Shown piece by piece: positions 26,000 through 38,951 of a stretch of 64,000 bases of DNA. The notes beneath the pieces were generated by a model. It was not told where the DNA came from, did not search any database, and saw only the letters and a list, made by a program, of their open reading frames with translations. Location: contig NW_008708986.1 of the NCBI RefSeq assembly GCF_000327385.1, forward strand, positions 5,796,010 to 5,860,009, written 5' to 3'. Origin of the DNA: Lottia gigantea. Its lineage: Eukaryota; Mollusca; Gastropoda; Lottiidae. The number at the start of each line of letters is the position of its first letter. Position 1 is the stretch's first letter. A program made the translations under genes and the position numbers.

Positions 26000-28900
26000 A
26001 TGGAAAAAGAAAAGGACAAGGCACCCGTGGATGAACTGGAGCGGGGAAACTGGTCCGGGAAATTGGATTTCTTTATGTCCTGTGTGGGCTATGCTGTTGG
26101 TTTGGGAAATATCTGGAGATTTCCATATCTTTGTTTTAAAAATGGCGGCGGTAAGTTTACTAATTATAATCCGAGAAGATAATATCACACATATGACAAA
26201 GTTGAAATGAAAAACATGTATTTAGGCTATTGCTACATTTTCAGCAGGTAGGTATTACACAATCTTAATTTTGTTAAGTTAAGCAAATCTGCATTTTAAC
26301 TAGAAAGCGTGTGCAAAATTTAGTTACTGCTTTTCAGCTTCACACGCACCTAATAATACAGGATTTGTTTAACAAAATTTGCTTATATCTTATAAGTCAT
26401 ACTTTAAAAGGTTAACTTATTATAAACCTTTTTAAAATTGATCGCCCAGTAGCTTTATAGACACCGACGTTCTTTTCAAACTCATACAAACGGAGTTATA
26501 TTACCTGCATACCTCGCCTTGGTTTACTTGCCGATCCGAACTACGGGATGTATTCCGGGCAGCCCCTCTGACACGTTATGACAAACGAGGAACCCGGATT
26601 GCAAGGTACTCTCATTCTGAAAGGTATAATATTCAAAAAGAAGTATACAGTTTGACCCATACTATTATTGGAAAGTTAACACCCATTGATAACAAAAGTT
26701 TTCTCCCTTTGAACGTTGCAGATACATCGGACAATATAAGACATTATGAACTGAAGAATCTATTGTCATTGTCAAAACCAATTATCTGTGTATCGGAAAC
26801 ATTTCTGATAAATTGGATTCGACTAGTTTTAATATTGATGTTTGGGTAGAGGGAGTAATATAGACGGAGTTACTTTTAGGGACTTCCTTTTTTTCAGGTG
26901 CCTTTCTCATACCGTATGTTATCATGCTACTCATTGCTGGTTTACCGCTTTTCTTTTTTGAGTTGGGATTTGGCCAGTTTGCTTCACTTGGACCCATAGC
27001 AATTTGGAATATTAATCCACTATTTAGAGGTAAGACCGTAAAAGATCGCATTCATATCGTCCAACGATATAGAACATCGGATGTTGATTGGTATATTTCA
27101 TGGGTAAAGGGCAAAAAAAGTACACTCTCCGTAGTTGATTTTCGAGTGATGACTGTCTCAATTTTAAAGGTTTTGGTTGTAGGGGGTGGGGGTTGGAGTG
27201 AGTTTGTCGCAATCACTACAATCAGTCATTCTTTTGCAGTGTGACATTGACGAAGATCTCACAGAAACCATATGGGTACAATTTTTATTCATTTTCATAC
27301 GAATTTTGAGGATTTACAGTTCTATTTCTCCGACGTGCTATTGCTATAAAATTGTGATAATACAATTGCGAGCTAATTATTTCTATGCTCTGAACTGCAT
27401 CTTCACAATATCATGCTATTACAAACTTCGTCCTATACCTTGACTGCAATATCCACTTTATCGTATCATTGAAGTTACTCTACACAAAGTCTGTAAAATT
27501 AGATCATGGTGTTTCCGGCCGACTGTATTCTCTGGCGTACAATTCAATCAAATCTGTGATACAAGAAGCTATTAAGTCAAGGTATAAGACGTAATACGTA
27601 AGTTCGTAATAGCTTGACATTGTTAGGGCCATCTCTTGATCCAAAAAGGCGGATAAATATTTTACGATGGTCCAGTAAACGCTGTTAATTAAAGTGGGTA
27701 ATTTTTCAGGTATTGGTTTTGGGATGATAGCTATATCTGCCATGGTGTGTATATACTATAATGTAGTTATAACTTACGCCATGTTTTACTTATTGGTATC
27801 GTTGATTTCAATGGACGGTCGTCTACCTTGGACCACCTGTGATAACGATTGGAATACTGAATATTGTCTCTCTAAACCTTTACCGTCTTTAACGAATCTC
27901 ACTGATGTTCAGAAACTCAACGCGACAATGGGTAAGATAATGCAATGGGTGTAACCATATTTCATAGCATAGTTTATATTATATTTCATAGCATAGTTTA
28001 TGTTATATTTCATAGCATAGTTTATGTTATATTTCATAGCATAGTTTATGCTACATTGAGAACAAAACTGATGGCATGTTTCATTCCATATTTTGCATAA
28101 TTATGTTATGCAAATCGTATTAGCATGCATTAAGCTTTAAATTTTTATTTCAATTTACCTGAAAATCGTATTATTTCCACACTGACGACTATCATGCGAA
28201 TAACAGTCGACCCAAATGAGATCTCTTCAAGCACAGTTCAATGGAAACCAGACCTTAAATTATTTTTTGTTTCAGATATGCTCAACAAAACGTGCCTTAC
28301 AGGAGGATTAAACGATTTAGGATTAACAATGGATGATCTAACATATAATCTTTCCATTACTAATCTCTCAACCTGTAATATTAAACATCTATTTAAACTA
28401 CCAAGTGAGGAATATTTTACGTAGGTAATTTAGCAATGGTTAACTACTATATCTAAGTCACAATAGTTCATTTCGGGAACATTTTCAGGATTGGTGCCAG
28501 TGTACATATAGGTATAAATTGGACTAAGAAAGCGCAATGGAATATACGAAACTAATCATATTCATCCAGTCTTCAGTTCATATTTTGTTCGTGCCCTGCG
28601 AAAAGCCCAGAAAGTGAGCTTAGTATTATAGATGGTTGTAATAAACTTTAAACGCATTACACCTATCATTAAAACGGATCCACAAATTCAATATACAGTG
28701 ATATATACATAATCTGGTCAAGACATTTATTTGACTAAAATGCATTTAACCCCTCTTAATTTGATTTGCTTTTCAGTCGATTTGTTCTTCAGTTACACGA
28801 AGCTGAAAATTTCAGTAATATTGGTGGAATCAGTTTAAAGTTAATATTTATCTTAGCTATATCATGGATTCTATTGTTCTTCTGTTTGAAAAAAGGAGTG

Positions 28901-31900
28901 AAAACGTCAGGCAAGGTAAGGCATTATTACTAGAAATGAATTCATGAGATGAATTGATTATACAAAGCGTTAAAATGATTCTTATACGAAAAATGTGTAT
29001 ATGTAGTGTTCTTGTAGCATGATCATAACCAAACCAATGGCAAAGAAAAAAGAATGAAAGGTTATGACAATGATCTCTGCACGAGTTATGAAAAGATAGC
29101 AAGAAACATTTTTTCCAGCAAGGGGAGGGATACGGAATGCGTCCTTGAAATTAAGGATAAGTCGATTTGAAAGACTGCTAGCAACTTACAGTATCTGGAC
29201 AATTGTTTGATTTAGCCAACCTGAGCGGCACCACGACTGAAAAATTGCATCGTAATTATTTGCTCTTTTTCTACAATCTGACATAGATTAGTTCTTGGGG
29301 TCCACTTATTCAGTCAGGATCTGCTGACATCCAGTGAACGCAATTTCTAGTAGTCAATTTCTCAATATGAATTTGTGCATTTCGTTTATGTCGAATGCAT
29401 CAGATCCAATGAAATGCTTTGAATCACTAGTCGACCTAGAGTCCTTCTTATACATATCATCTTATTTATTGTAGGTTGTGTATTTTATGGCAACGTTTCC
29501 CTACGTCATATTAATCAGTTTGTTTATACGTGGATTGTCTCTAGAAGGTCATATGGAAGGGATCAAATTTTACATCATACCAGAATGGGAAAGACTTCTC
29601 GACGTCGATGTAAGAACTTTTTTCTCGACCTAAATGTAAATGTTTACGTACAATTCGGTACAGATGATCACCAGGATATTCAAATTTCAGCGCTTGATGT
29701 TCATAACTTCACGCTATTACACAATTATTGGTAGATATGGGTTCTTGCAAAAAAGGTTTCCTTTCGGTAATAGAATCTATCCTTATCATATTTTCAAAAT
29801 GAACGTGCGATGTTTAGTTCTACTGCATTAAAGAAAACGTACCGACAGCATTTGGTGTACTCGGAATGTCGCCAACCCGTGCGCTAGAATTGATTTAGGA
29901 AGGGTTAGTGGTAGTATTTTCGTTCTAAACAATTAATAATACTGTGAAAAGCTGAAATGTAGATACATCTAAAAGGAAAGCCAAAGATAACTTATAGAAT
30001 ATTAAGGCAACTAACTCCTCAATATCAGCATATACTGCAACTTGTCACTACCAACAACCAACCTTCAAAAATATTTTCTTTCTCAGGTCTGGAGATTAGC
30101 AGCTACCCAGATATTTTACTCCCTCGGACCTGCGTTTGGAAGTTTAATTATGATGTCCAGTTTTAACCCTTTCAGACACAATTGTCACAGGTCAGTAATG
30201 TGTCAATAATGTGGTGGTTGTAGATTGTTTAGTTGAACATGCCCATGCTCACGTCCTGCTACCACATTTTTGTCTGCTTCGAGGAATCAAACATCATTAT
30301 AGTTCTAAGATAATAATTCTTACGATCATAGATGCTAAATTTTAGTCCATAGATAAACAAGTGATTTCAGGTTTTGCATCCTAAAACAATATCGAAGCCT
30401 TGTATATTCTACTATCGGTAACATTCTTTTGAAAAGTCGCCTCCCATCGCTCTAGAATATACCTTCCTTGCAACGATAAGCGGAGTTAGATTTGACACCA
30501 CCATCTCGTATTTGCATCACGCAAAGAGCAATCTTATGGGCGATATGATCAATTATAAAATGATTATCTAGCTATAACTCGAAATATATGATTAACAAAG
30601 ATTGTCTTATATTTCAGAGATGCTATTATTGTTTCATTTATCAACTGTTTTACCAGTGTTTTTGCTGGTTTTATTATTTTCTCAGTACTGGGTTTTATGG
30701 CACATAATACCAATCAAAGGGTACAAGATGTAGCAGTAGACGGTATGTTTTTTTTTATATTTTACGTTTGATTTAGTTTTACAGCACAACTGTTGAAGTT
30801 AAAACATCGTAGGTTGTAGATATAAAACTGAACCATTGCAAATTGCAGATACGCGACTTTTCTCTTAGAAACTTTATCTCACCAGATAACTTGTATTTGC
30901 ATTTCATAGTGATTCGGCCTGCAGAATCAGGCACTAGGCAATTAAATTGGGGCTAATTTATACAAACGGAAAGCAACATGCAGTGTATAAGTTTTATACT
31001 TTGCCAGCCACCTTTTTTCGAGATACCTTGACCATGCACTTGGGTCTGAGTGTCCCATCCGGTGGTTTGACCATCATATGGTTTCTCCATCAAAATAGTT
31101 CATTATACCTCGTTGCTGCAATCGAACAAAGTACCCCAAGGCGACGAAGATCCCACCAAGCCAATACTGTCCAAATGATGTGATATTCTGTTTGACACAA
31201 TGATAATTGATTTTCAGGTCCAGGATTAGTATTTATTGTTTATCCTGAAGGAATAGCTCATATGCCTGGTGCTCCTATTTGGGCTTTTCTGTTCTTCTTT
31301 ATGTTGGTTGCTCTAGGTTTGGACAGTCAGGTACAGTATTTAATAAATCACAATCAATGGTTATAAAATTGCCGAATGCTTCCTATACTAGGTCTGCTAG
31401 TGAGACTTGGGGTAGATATCATCATTTACGAGCATTTCAAATAATCCAACTTGAGTAGCAGGTTCATAAAACATGTATATCTATTGGCCTACGCAAATTT
31501 TGGATTTCGTTGCAATGCATTTTTGATATCACCTTTGAGAGTTGAAGATGTTGGAATCCAGCTGCGTTTCCAATAAGATTGATTGCTTATGACTTTAAGG
31601 TTTCGTCCTCACAATATATAAACAAGCATTTGTATATTGTTACCTTGATCGAATTGAAATGAAACAAATTGAAGACTTTTTTCTCATTTTTTTTTCAGTT
31701 TGCCATGTTTGAAGCAATTATCAGTGCTATTATTGATACTTTTCCACATTTCCTTCGACCAAGACGAACAAAATTTGCTATGTTGTGCCATTTTATTGGA
31801 TTTTTATTGGGGATACCCCTTGTTACGAAGGTATTTTATGAACTTTGGTAAACAAGCAATCACCTTGATGTTGCCCAGTGGATTATAATGATTCCAATAT

Positions 31901-34072
31901 TATTTATAGAATTTTTTCATCTGTTTGTTCTTAGAATTCTCCTTAAAATTTTAATTAATAATTGGGCAACCAACAATCATGCTTGAACAAAAGAACATTT
32001 ACTGTTGAAATATTTGAGAAGAGAGAGAGAGAGGGGGGGGGGGGGTGTTATTATAACTAATCCTTGTAAAACACCATAGGTCTTATTTTCCAGGGCGGTA
32101 TATGGGTATTAACATTAATGGAATGGTATTCAGCCAGTTTTGCTTTAATGATAGTTTGTTTATCAGAATTAATTGCTGTTGTATGGATATACGGTATGTT
32201 TTGTAAAAGTTTAAAAGATGGTTAACAGGTTAACTTTCCAGTATAATGTTGGGCGTGGTGTGGATGAGCAAGTATTCTATATTTCATATGAGAGTTTCTG
32301 GTTAATTTTTCATTCTTCAAGTATCACAATGAAATTTAGACGTCACCTGATTTTGGCTTACACCTGTTGTACTCGAGAATGACCTTAATACATTAGGTTA
32401 AATTAAGCAATATCTACTCGTAGAAAACCAATAACCGTTTAGTATCTAGTCATAAGATAATAATGCAACCATCATCTTCTCTTTTAAAAACAATTGAAGC
32501 CTCCAACAGAAGCCATTTAACCTTTAAAGGACCAGGTTGCCAAAATATTGCTTAATGCCAAATTGTTATATCCTTGAATCTTTAATATTGTTCTTTCACT
32601 ATAGGTTTAAAGAATTTCTGTGCTGATTTGAATCTAATGCTTGGTTTTGAACCAGCTATTTACTGGAAAGCTACATGGTTAGTTATAACACCAGTTGCTA
32701 TTGTCGTAAGTAAAGTTTTTCGTTAGCACCTAAGGAATTGAGGGAACGTCTTGAGCCTTTGAAAATACTTCCCTGACAAGAACTTGATTAATGGTTGTCC
32801 TAAGAGTAGTTAGTATCGACCAAACGTCCCCATTAGAGATCGTAGCCGTGGGTGAGATTGTTCCAACAAAAGCTTAAATTTCGCCTTTTGCTTTTTTTAC
32901 TGGTATCATTCCATGGTTCCAACAAATTTGAACGACCTAAACTCTAAATAGTCAGTCGTAACGTAACTCTCAGTTAGAGTTACATTTATCTATTATTTAC
33001 TAGTGACCATTCTGATATTATGTCGAAAAGAGCTGAGCTTTCAATGTTTAAGTTATAAAGTAATCCACAGTTTACAATGAAACTATCGATCATTGCGGGC
33101 TGTTCGACTTTAAAATCAAACTATCGATTGTCAACTGTTTTTTATACCTTACCTTAGGATAAAGACGAACCTTACTAGAACTAAATATTTGGCATTATTA
33201 CGCGAACAGTATCTGTTGGTGATTTCAAATTGTCTCTGATTTTTTGTAGCTTATGTTGATACTGTCAGCCATTCAGAGTAGTCCAGCATCGTATGGTGAT
33301 TATGTGTTCGAACCCTGGGTTCAGTCAGTAGGATGGGCAATGGTTGCTATACCATTAGTCTTACTTGTATTACCAATGTTTTATCAGATCTATAGTTACG
33401 GCGTAAGTAGCTGATGTCATCTTGTCATCTTCAAGCAGAAATATTATACACGTATTTTTTAAAAATCTCTGATTCCATAATGCTGATATCTTGATTATAA
33501 CTCTATGATTTGGATGTTTTAGTCAGTTTCAACATTTATGATGCCTAATACTTTTATACTTCTTGCCATTTTTAACTTCTCGTAGGTTCAGTCGCGTGGT
33601 TGTCATTTAATTCCAACGTTTGATAAAAACCGATTCTGAAAGTTGCTCTATGCATAGGCGTATATCAAACTAAAGTATTTAAAGTGTCAAAATATTGTCC
33701 TATCATTTACATCAAATGGTAGGAATTTTGATTTTGCATACGTAACTGCCTTCGGATGGTTATTAGTTGCATCCATGCATCTTATGGTATTATCTTCTTT
33801 AACATAAAAGACACTTAGGAGAATAGGACAAACCCTTTCGATCATTTTTTAAAACACTGTTACAGGGTATTAAGAATGCTATGAAACCAACAAAAGAATG
33901 GGGACCAGCTAAACTAGAACACAGAACGGGTAAATACGCCAACATTCCATCCACCATTACAACTGATAAAGGTTGTGACGCAACCACTACGAATGGTATC
34001 AACGGTAACTTAAAAGAATTCGACAAACTTCCAGGCCTTAATAATGATGGATTTGTTGATGAACGGCTTTGA
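26000..34072 (+). CDS. SLC6 Na+/Cl--dependent amino-acid transporter, glycine-transporter-like (gene 1)
   Basis: Exons, joined by GT-AG introns with frame kept throughout: 26000-26150, 26898-27029, 27710-27931, 28276-28420, 28777-28915, 29475-29609, 30087-30190, 30618-30742, 31218-31330, 31699-31830, 32094-32193, 32605-32705, 33250-33402, 33866-34072. The product is 652 aa, normal for SLC6 (about 600-700), with 12 expected membrane helices. TM1 has [15 protein letters not shown] (30-44; Asn37 lies at the Na+ site). TM3 has YYN (110-112). Loop 2 has Cys138 and Cys147 and several N-glycosylation sequons. TM6 has [13 protein letters not shown] (314-326). The Cl--site Ser356 lies in TM7 and GLDSQ (418-422) in TM8. 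The tail motif [14 protein letters not shown] closely resembles GlyT1. It should couple Na+ and Cl- entry to uptake of a small amino acid; the substrate is inferred. Unusually, SSFNPF replaces the usual SYNKF after TM6. The ATG is the first after an in-frame stop, but a short upstream exon is possible. Confidence 0.93.
26510..26625 (-). mobile_element. SINE family S fragment in intron 1 of gene 1
   Basis: CCTTGGTTTACTTGCCGATC and GGCAGCCCCTCTGACACG, then CCCGGATT, parallel CCTCGGTTTATTGTCCCATC and GTCAGCCCCTCTTACCCG, then ACCGGGTT, of the copy at 20575-20829. It is the same, antisense, orientation. Confidence 0.55.
27398..27630 (+). mobile_element. MITE family B, copy 2 (intron 2 of gene 1)
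   Basis: The left end CATCTTCACAATATCATG, then CTATTACAAACTTCGTCCTA and CCTTGACTGCAATA, is mirrored by TCAAGGTATAAGACG, GTTCGTAATAGCTTGACATT at the right. The interior has TGTATTCTCTGGCG and TTCAATCAAATC as in copy 1. Confidence 0.65.
27958..28053 (+). repeat. 24-bp tandem repeat, four copies (intron 3 of gene 1)
   Basis: Four nearly identical 24-bp units containing TTTCATAGCATAGTTTATG lie end to end a few bases inside intron 3. Copies 1 and 4 carry single-base variants. Confidence 0.9.
32019..32046 (+). repeat. (GA)n followed by poly-G (intron 10 of gene 1)
   Basis: A run of GA dinucleotides passes directly into a run of about 13 G, close to the acceptor of exon 11. Confidence 0.85.
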
Positions 34073-34143
34073 TTTACACAACGAGTATTGTCTATATGTC
34101 TACTTCCTGTATCGTTTGATTATTTTTTGTATTTTTGTATATA

Positions 34144-34149
34144 AATAAA
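34144..34149 (+). terminator. Polyadenylation signal of gene 1
   Basis: AATAAA lies 72 bases after the TGA stop at 34070-34072. It is followed by a T-rich stretch, so the 3' UTR would be short. Confidence 0.6.
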
Positions 34150-34389
34150 AGTATTTTTACATTCATTATTTTTTCAATAATTAAGAAAGCATGTGTACCG
34201 GGAGTGTGGTTTTTGGGCCTTCCATATACAATCAATCCAATGCTTATGTTTCGCTTTTGGAATCATTGTGGCAATTTAGCCTCTTTTGATATTCAATATG
34301 CATTTCACCATTATGATTTAGGTAATTTGAGAAAACGATCCATCCAGTTTATAGAAAGCAATATCATATTATTTCAACGTATGACATGT

Positions 34390-34620
34390 CACGTATGCTT
34401 TTGTGCTACAGAAGACTCCAAACACATGTATGCTATGCGAAACACGTGCACAAACACGCACCCCTCAAAAAGTTATGTGCTAAACAAAACTCATAACACG
34501 CCCCTCGTATTGCTGTGTACTACATAAGACTCAAACACATGCCTTGTATTGTTGTGTGTTACATGAGACACAAATACACTTTTCGTATTGTTGTTGTTTT
34601 GTGTTACATTAGTTTCTCCT
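34390..34620 (+). repeat. Degenerate tandem repeat (about 50 bp) downstream of gene 1
   Basis: Blocks resembling CGTATTGYTGTGTNYTACAT followed by AAGACTCAAACACATG recur about four times with drift. The open frame across 34135-34527 follows from this low complexity rather than coding. Confidence 0.55.
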
Positions 34621-36229
34621 GATGTTGCTGTCAGTTACTTCGTTTATTCTGTTTTAAATGGTTAGATAACCGAGACTCATTAATTTGAATTATTATTAAC
34701 GATGTAGTAGACTCGATGATCAGACTCTTATGAAAATTGCGTTGCTTGGGATTTCAAAATTACATAATTTAATGCAGATGTATGCAATGCCTTTATATTT
34801 GAAGTTTAGAAAATCACTGCCTTGAATTGAAAGCTGTTAATTGGAGAAATAAGACATCATAAAGCAGAATATTATTTGACTAACTTCACCTAGTTTATAA
34901 TAAAAAGTAAAAACACCGATATGGAAGACTGCACACTGTACCTGTATGACTCAGAAATATAATAAAGTCGAGAACACGTTAAGCTTCGATGCCCTACTCA
35001 TCTTTTATTTACAAAAATCAACGTAAATACTTCTCAAAAAATGTATAAAAAGTTTGTAAATAGACTTAAATGTCATGTGGAAAAAACCAGCACACCCCTG
35101 TATGAATATATAACATTATTTTGTAAAGTTTTTACTATACAGGACATCAAAACAATATTGTCCATGACCTCATTCATTTATAATGGATTAACGTTGAATA
35201 CGTCATATTGCCCCTAAAATGACTAGTTTATTATATAAACACCTGTGAAAAAACTCAAGTTTGGCCCTTTCAATATTTAACTATTATAATGATGGTATCA
35301 CTGAACTACAAAATTTTCCATTCCATAATAACTGGGTTTGACGGATCCGATTCTAATAAATGGGTTTAAAACGCCCGTACCTTCTGAGGAGCTGTAAAAA
35401 TTTTCATTATATAGGGCCTAGTTTTTCGGTCTCTCCACCAGCCGACAACTTTAAAAATAGATATCGGAGGCTGAAATAGAGACAGATATTTCTATCTACA
35501 ACATATAAAGATGCATATCACAGGTTAATCAACAAAGTATATTGAATTTTATTCTTATGATGTGGGATATCAAGAATGTTTATTTGTTGGCTTCGAGTTA
35601 CTTCAATAGAAATCGTTACACAACGGTGTCATATAGGCAGAAATGTTTTATATTTTATGGCTATTATAAATTGACAGACCTTGAAGAAACCAGTTACCTT
35701 AGTTATTTTTGAAAAAGAGATTCACACAGTATCCATTTACAAATTTAGAAAACACGCAACATCTATTATAACTTTATGAATCTTACCATCAATTAAACCA
35801 GGAGTTTTCAACATTTTTCTTTCTATTACCCCATTTAGGTTCCTTGACCGAGTACATTATCCCCTTTAAATCCGTACTATTTTGTGATATTCGCTTAGCT
35901 TTTCCCTGCAGTTTTTTCCATGTCAGAGTTTATTATATATCCTGACTGAACTTGTTATTGTCCAAATATTTTAGGCCAGACTAAAGAGTGCCTCTTTACC
36001 CCAAAAATTCCAAATTACCACCTTGGAAGTAATTACCCCTATGGTGAAAACCCCTGTGTTAAACGATTCGATAAACGCTCGAATTTATTACTAAAAATAT
36101 CATATAGCATATGATGCGATATGACAGACAAAATGCAATTATGAAACCACTGTGATCGGAAAGTTTTAATACTTTCAATGCAAAATCGACCTATTTACAT
36201 AACTTGTGGGGTTATTGTACCGTATTAAA
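34621..36229. other. Intergenic, nothing recognised
   Basis: AT-rich, with no supported gene or transposon signature. Confidence 0.45.
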
Positions 36230-36700
36230 CATAATCAACATATACACATAAAACTAGCCCGCCAGCAAAACTCATAATTTCTTTTTCGGAGTTTCCTTTC
36301 TTGACTTTTGTGACATTTCGACATAATTTGCCAGACACCGTAACATACGCCAATGAAAAGTGATGCGACATTCCACTATCAGCTAGTGGCAGCGCACGAC
36401 TACCGGACTAGGGGTACAAATCGGATACAGACCGACTTAATGGGAGTACAGCATCCGCGGCTGAGATACAAAATGTGACAGGTATGTGAATTATCCACAT
36501 TTGAGTGTTAAAAGCATAGAGAAAAATAAAGTGAATTTTGTAGTTTGATGTATAAGTGAAGGGATTACGCGATCATCGTGCAGTACTGGTACTTCTGAAG
36601 ATTGTTTGCATATATTCCAGACCCTCGAAAATTTTCAACCATGGACTTTAACAATTCTGAATTCCTTTCTACGTGTTATTGGTGTATATTATGTCACTTT
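36230..36700 (+). repeat. Dispersed repeat, family F, copy 1 (possibly tRNA-derived)
   Basis: Shares with 36860-37750 the blocks AACTCATAATTTCT, GGAGTTTCCTTTCTTGAC, GTAACATACGCCA and TGATGCGACATT, and further on CCATGGACTTTAA followed by TCTGAAT. TAGTGGCAGCGC followed about 20 bases later by GGGGTACAAATCGG resembles the A- and B-boxes of a pol III promoter, so the family may be a SINE; this is inference. Confidence 0.55.
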
Positions 36701-36859
36701 ATTTATTTATTAATGAAAAAATATCGGTATGGACTCAAAATCATTTGAAGAACACTCGAGGCTAGTGATAATTAAAATGATATTTGGAGTATTATGTGAA
36801 AGTCGACTTATCTATCTTTGTGGGGTTACCAAAGCGAATCAATCATAATAAACATGTAG

Positions 36860-37750
36860 GTATTAAACAAACCTGCCAGCTCAACTCATAATTTCTGTTT
36901 TGGAGTTTCCTTTCTTGACCTTTGTGATATTTCGACATAAATTGCCAGACAACGTAACATACGCCACTGAGATGTGATGCGACATTGACTTTACTAGTTG
37001 ATAAAGGAAAATAGTGACGGCGCCCGACTCCCAGGGTACAAAAAGGATACAGACCGTCTTACTGGGAGGATAACATTGTGGCATCTATGTGGGCGCTCAA
37101 AGGCAGAAGCCTCCCATGAGCGTCAGAAAGGCTTCCCCTAAGGATACTTTTGAAAAATAGAATCGATTTGGAGCATTCTGCCACATTTTTTAGGGCAAAC
37201 AATGTATAAAAATCATTTTTTAAATTTGTTAGAAATGAAGTACAAATTAATGAGGGTACAAAAAGTTTTCTAGGGGGCGACAGATGGACCAAAAGTTAAC
37301 AGACGACATTCAGTCTTTGTAGGCAAGAAACCTATAGCCTATACATATTGCCATCAGCGCATTAATAAACAACAAAATAAAGTCTCCAAAGCTAATTGAT
37401 GCCACCTTCCCAACATGATAAAAAGAAATTGAATTTGAAATAATGACAGCAACGTCTTTGTGAATGACCAGCTCCAATCTTAAAAGTTTCTTTATGCAGA
37501 CAAGTCGAAGCCTAGTTGAACTGCTTGAAATAGAGTAATTAATAAGATGTATTCAGGTAGACTTCAATGCAACATTTGATTGGGATAGTAGCAACTACGA
37601 TGGATGGATGGTCACAAATTTCGACAGTTCGGGTAGTTCTGAAGACTATTTCCATATGATCAAGACCAAAATCAACCGTCGAAAATGTTGATCCATGGAC
37701 TTTAATTAAGTCTGAATTTCCTTCCTAGGTGTTCTTGGTGTATAATATTC
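36860..37750 (+). repeat. Dispersed repeat, family F, copy 2
   Basis: A longer direct copy of the preceding element. It includes GATACAGACCGTCTTACTGG, TTTGAAAAATAGAATCGATT, TGGAGCATTCTGCCACA and CCATGGACTTTAATTAAGTC. The central part also matches 42500-42720. The two neighbouring copies suggest local duplication. Confidence 0.55.
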
Positions 37751-38950
37751 ATTTTTGTTCCGGATCAACAAATTTTAAATCTATGACATGAGATACTTGT
37801 ATATATGATATAATCATTTGGTACAGTTGATAAATTTCGAATAGCTTTTTAATTAACCACAATTTTTATGGAGAAATTCACTTTTTATTCAAAACTATGC
37901 AGTATTAAAGCGATTACGATTTGTTGAGCGGCTCCACGAAAACCAGTCGCAAGTTCTGGTAAATATGAAAAAAAAAGTCACAAGCCTGGCGATTGCTGAA
38001 CAATGCAAAATGATCAACGTCAAAACGTTAACTATAATAGAATTACAATCCTTAAATACAAGAGGTAAAAGGAAAACACCGTACGAGCATTCATACGACA
38101 TAACATGCCTTTTAAATTTGTGTTAATTTTACATTCAAAAGTGTTCCTTTCCTGTATCCGTTTGCGGTTCTTATAATTTTAGAAATCTTATATCAGTTTT
38201 AATGACAATATAACAAAATAAAATTCAAGTGATATTTTTACCTATTAAATTCTGCATGAATGATCCGCTTTAAGAACATTGTATTCAGAAAGAAATTTCA
38301 CTTTCCAATTCAATGATTTTATGGTATAATTTAGAGAGCTTCAGTCGTTTTTACTTTATTCAATTCGGTCTTACTAAGCTTTTCTTTTTGATTGGTTTTG
38401 CATTCTCAGATATTGAGATGGATATTCACCATACACCCCCGTAACCACTCAATACTCTCGATTCTGATCTCAGAAAAGCTTTCAAAAAGAGTCTGTGGAA
38501 ATTGCTGTCTTTGAGTCACCGACCAAAGATCACTAATTGGTGTTCAGTCAGGTCAGCCCAAATTTAGTCGGGTAACAAAATCGCTGTTTATTTTACATCA
38601 CCATACATTTCTTTCTTCTTTTCTATTTTTATGGTGTGAAATGAGATATAACTATTATGTACTTCAAATGCTCATTCGTCTAAAATTATTCAACCGTAAA
38701 ATTTCCTATTTAAAGTTTTGTTTGGGTTTTGCCTATTGCATAGGTGCAGTGTACTATTATTACAGATCAAATAAAGAGTGTTGTGACATTTTTGAATAGT
38801 TTTATATGCATACATTTTTTTGTTTTTTCGTGGTTTTGCATTGACATAGTATGTCAGGAAGTTTGTGTATTGCAGTGTATATTTCACAATAAAGGGTAAG
38901 TTGTGGTGGGGCTCAGGTTACCCTTGTGACTGATAGGCTCCTGGAAACAA
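37751..38950. other. Intergenic, nothing recognised
   Basis: AT-rich sequence. Open frames on the minus strand (37895-38101 and 38690-38887) are Tyr/Asn/Lys-rich and unsupported. Confidence 0.4.
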
Positions 38951-38951
38951 C

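Noticed and set aside
34135-34527. 130-codon frame downstream of gene 1
   Set aside because: It overlaps the polyadenylation signal of gene 1 and a degenerate tandem repeat; composition is not coding-like.
36375-36425. tRNA-like A- and B-box spacing
   Set aside because: No cloverleaf with acceptor and anticodon stems could be drawn; better explained as part of repeat family F, possibly tRNA-derived.
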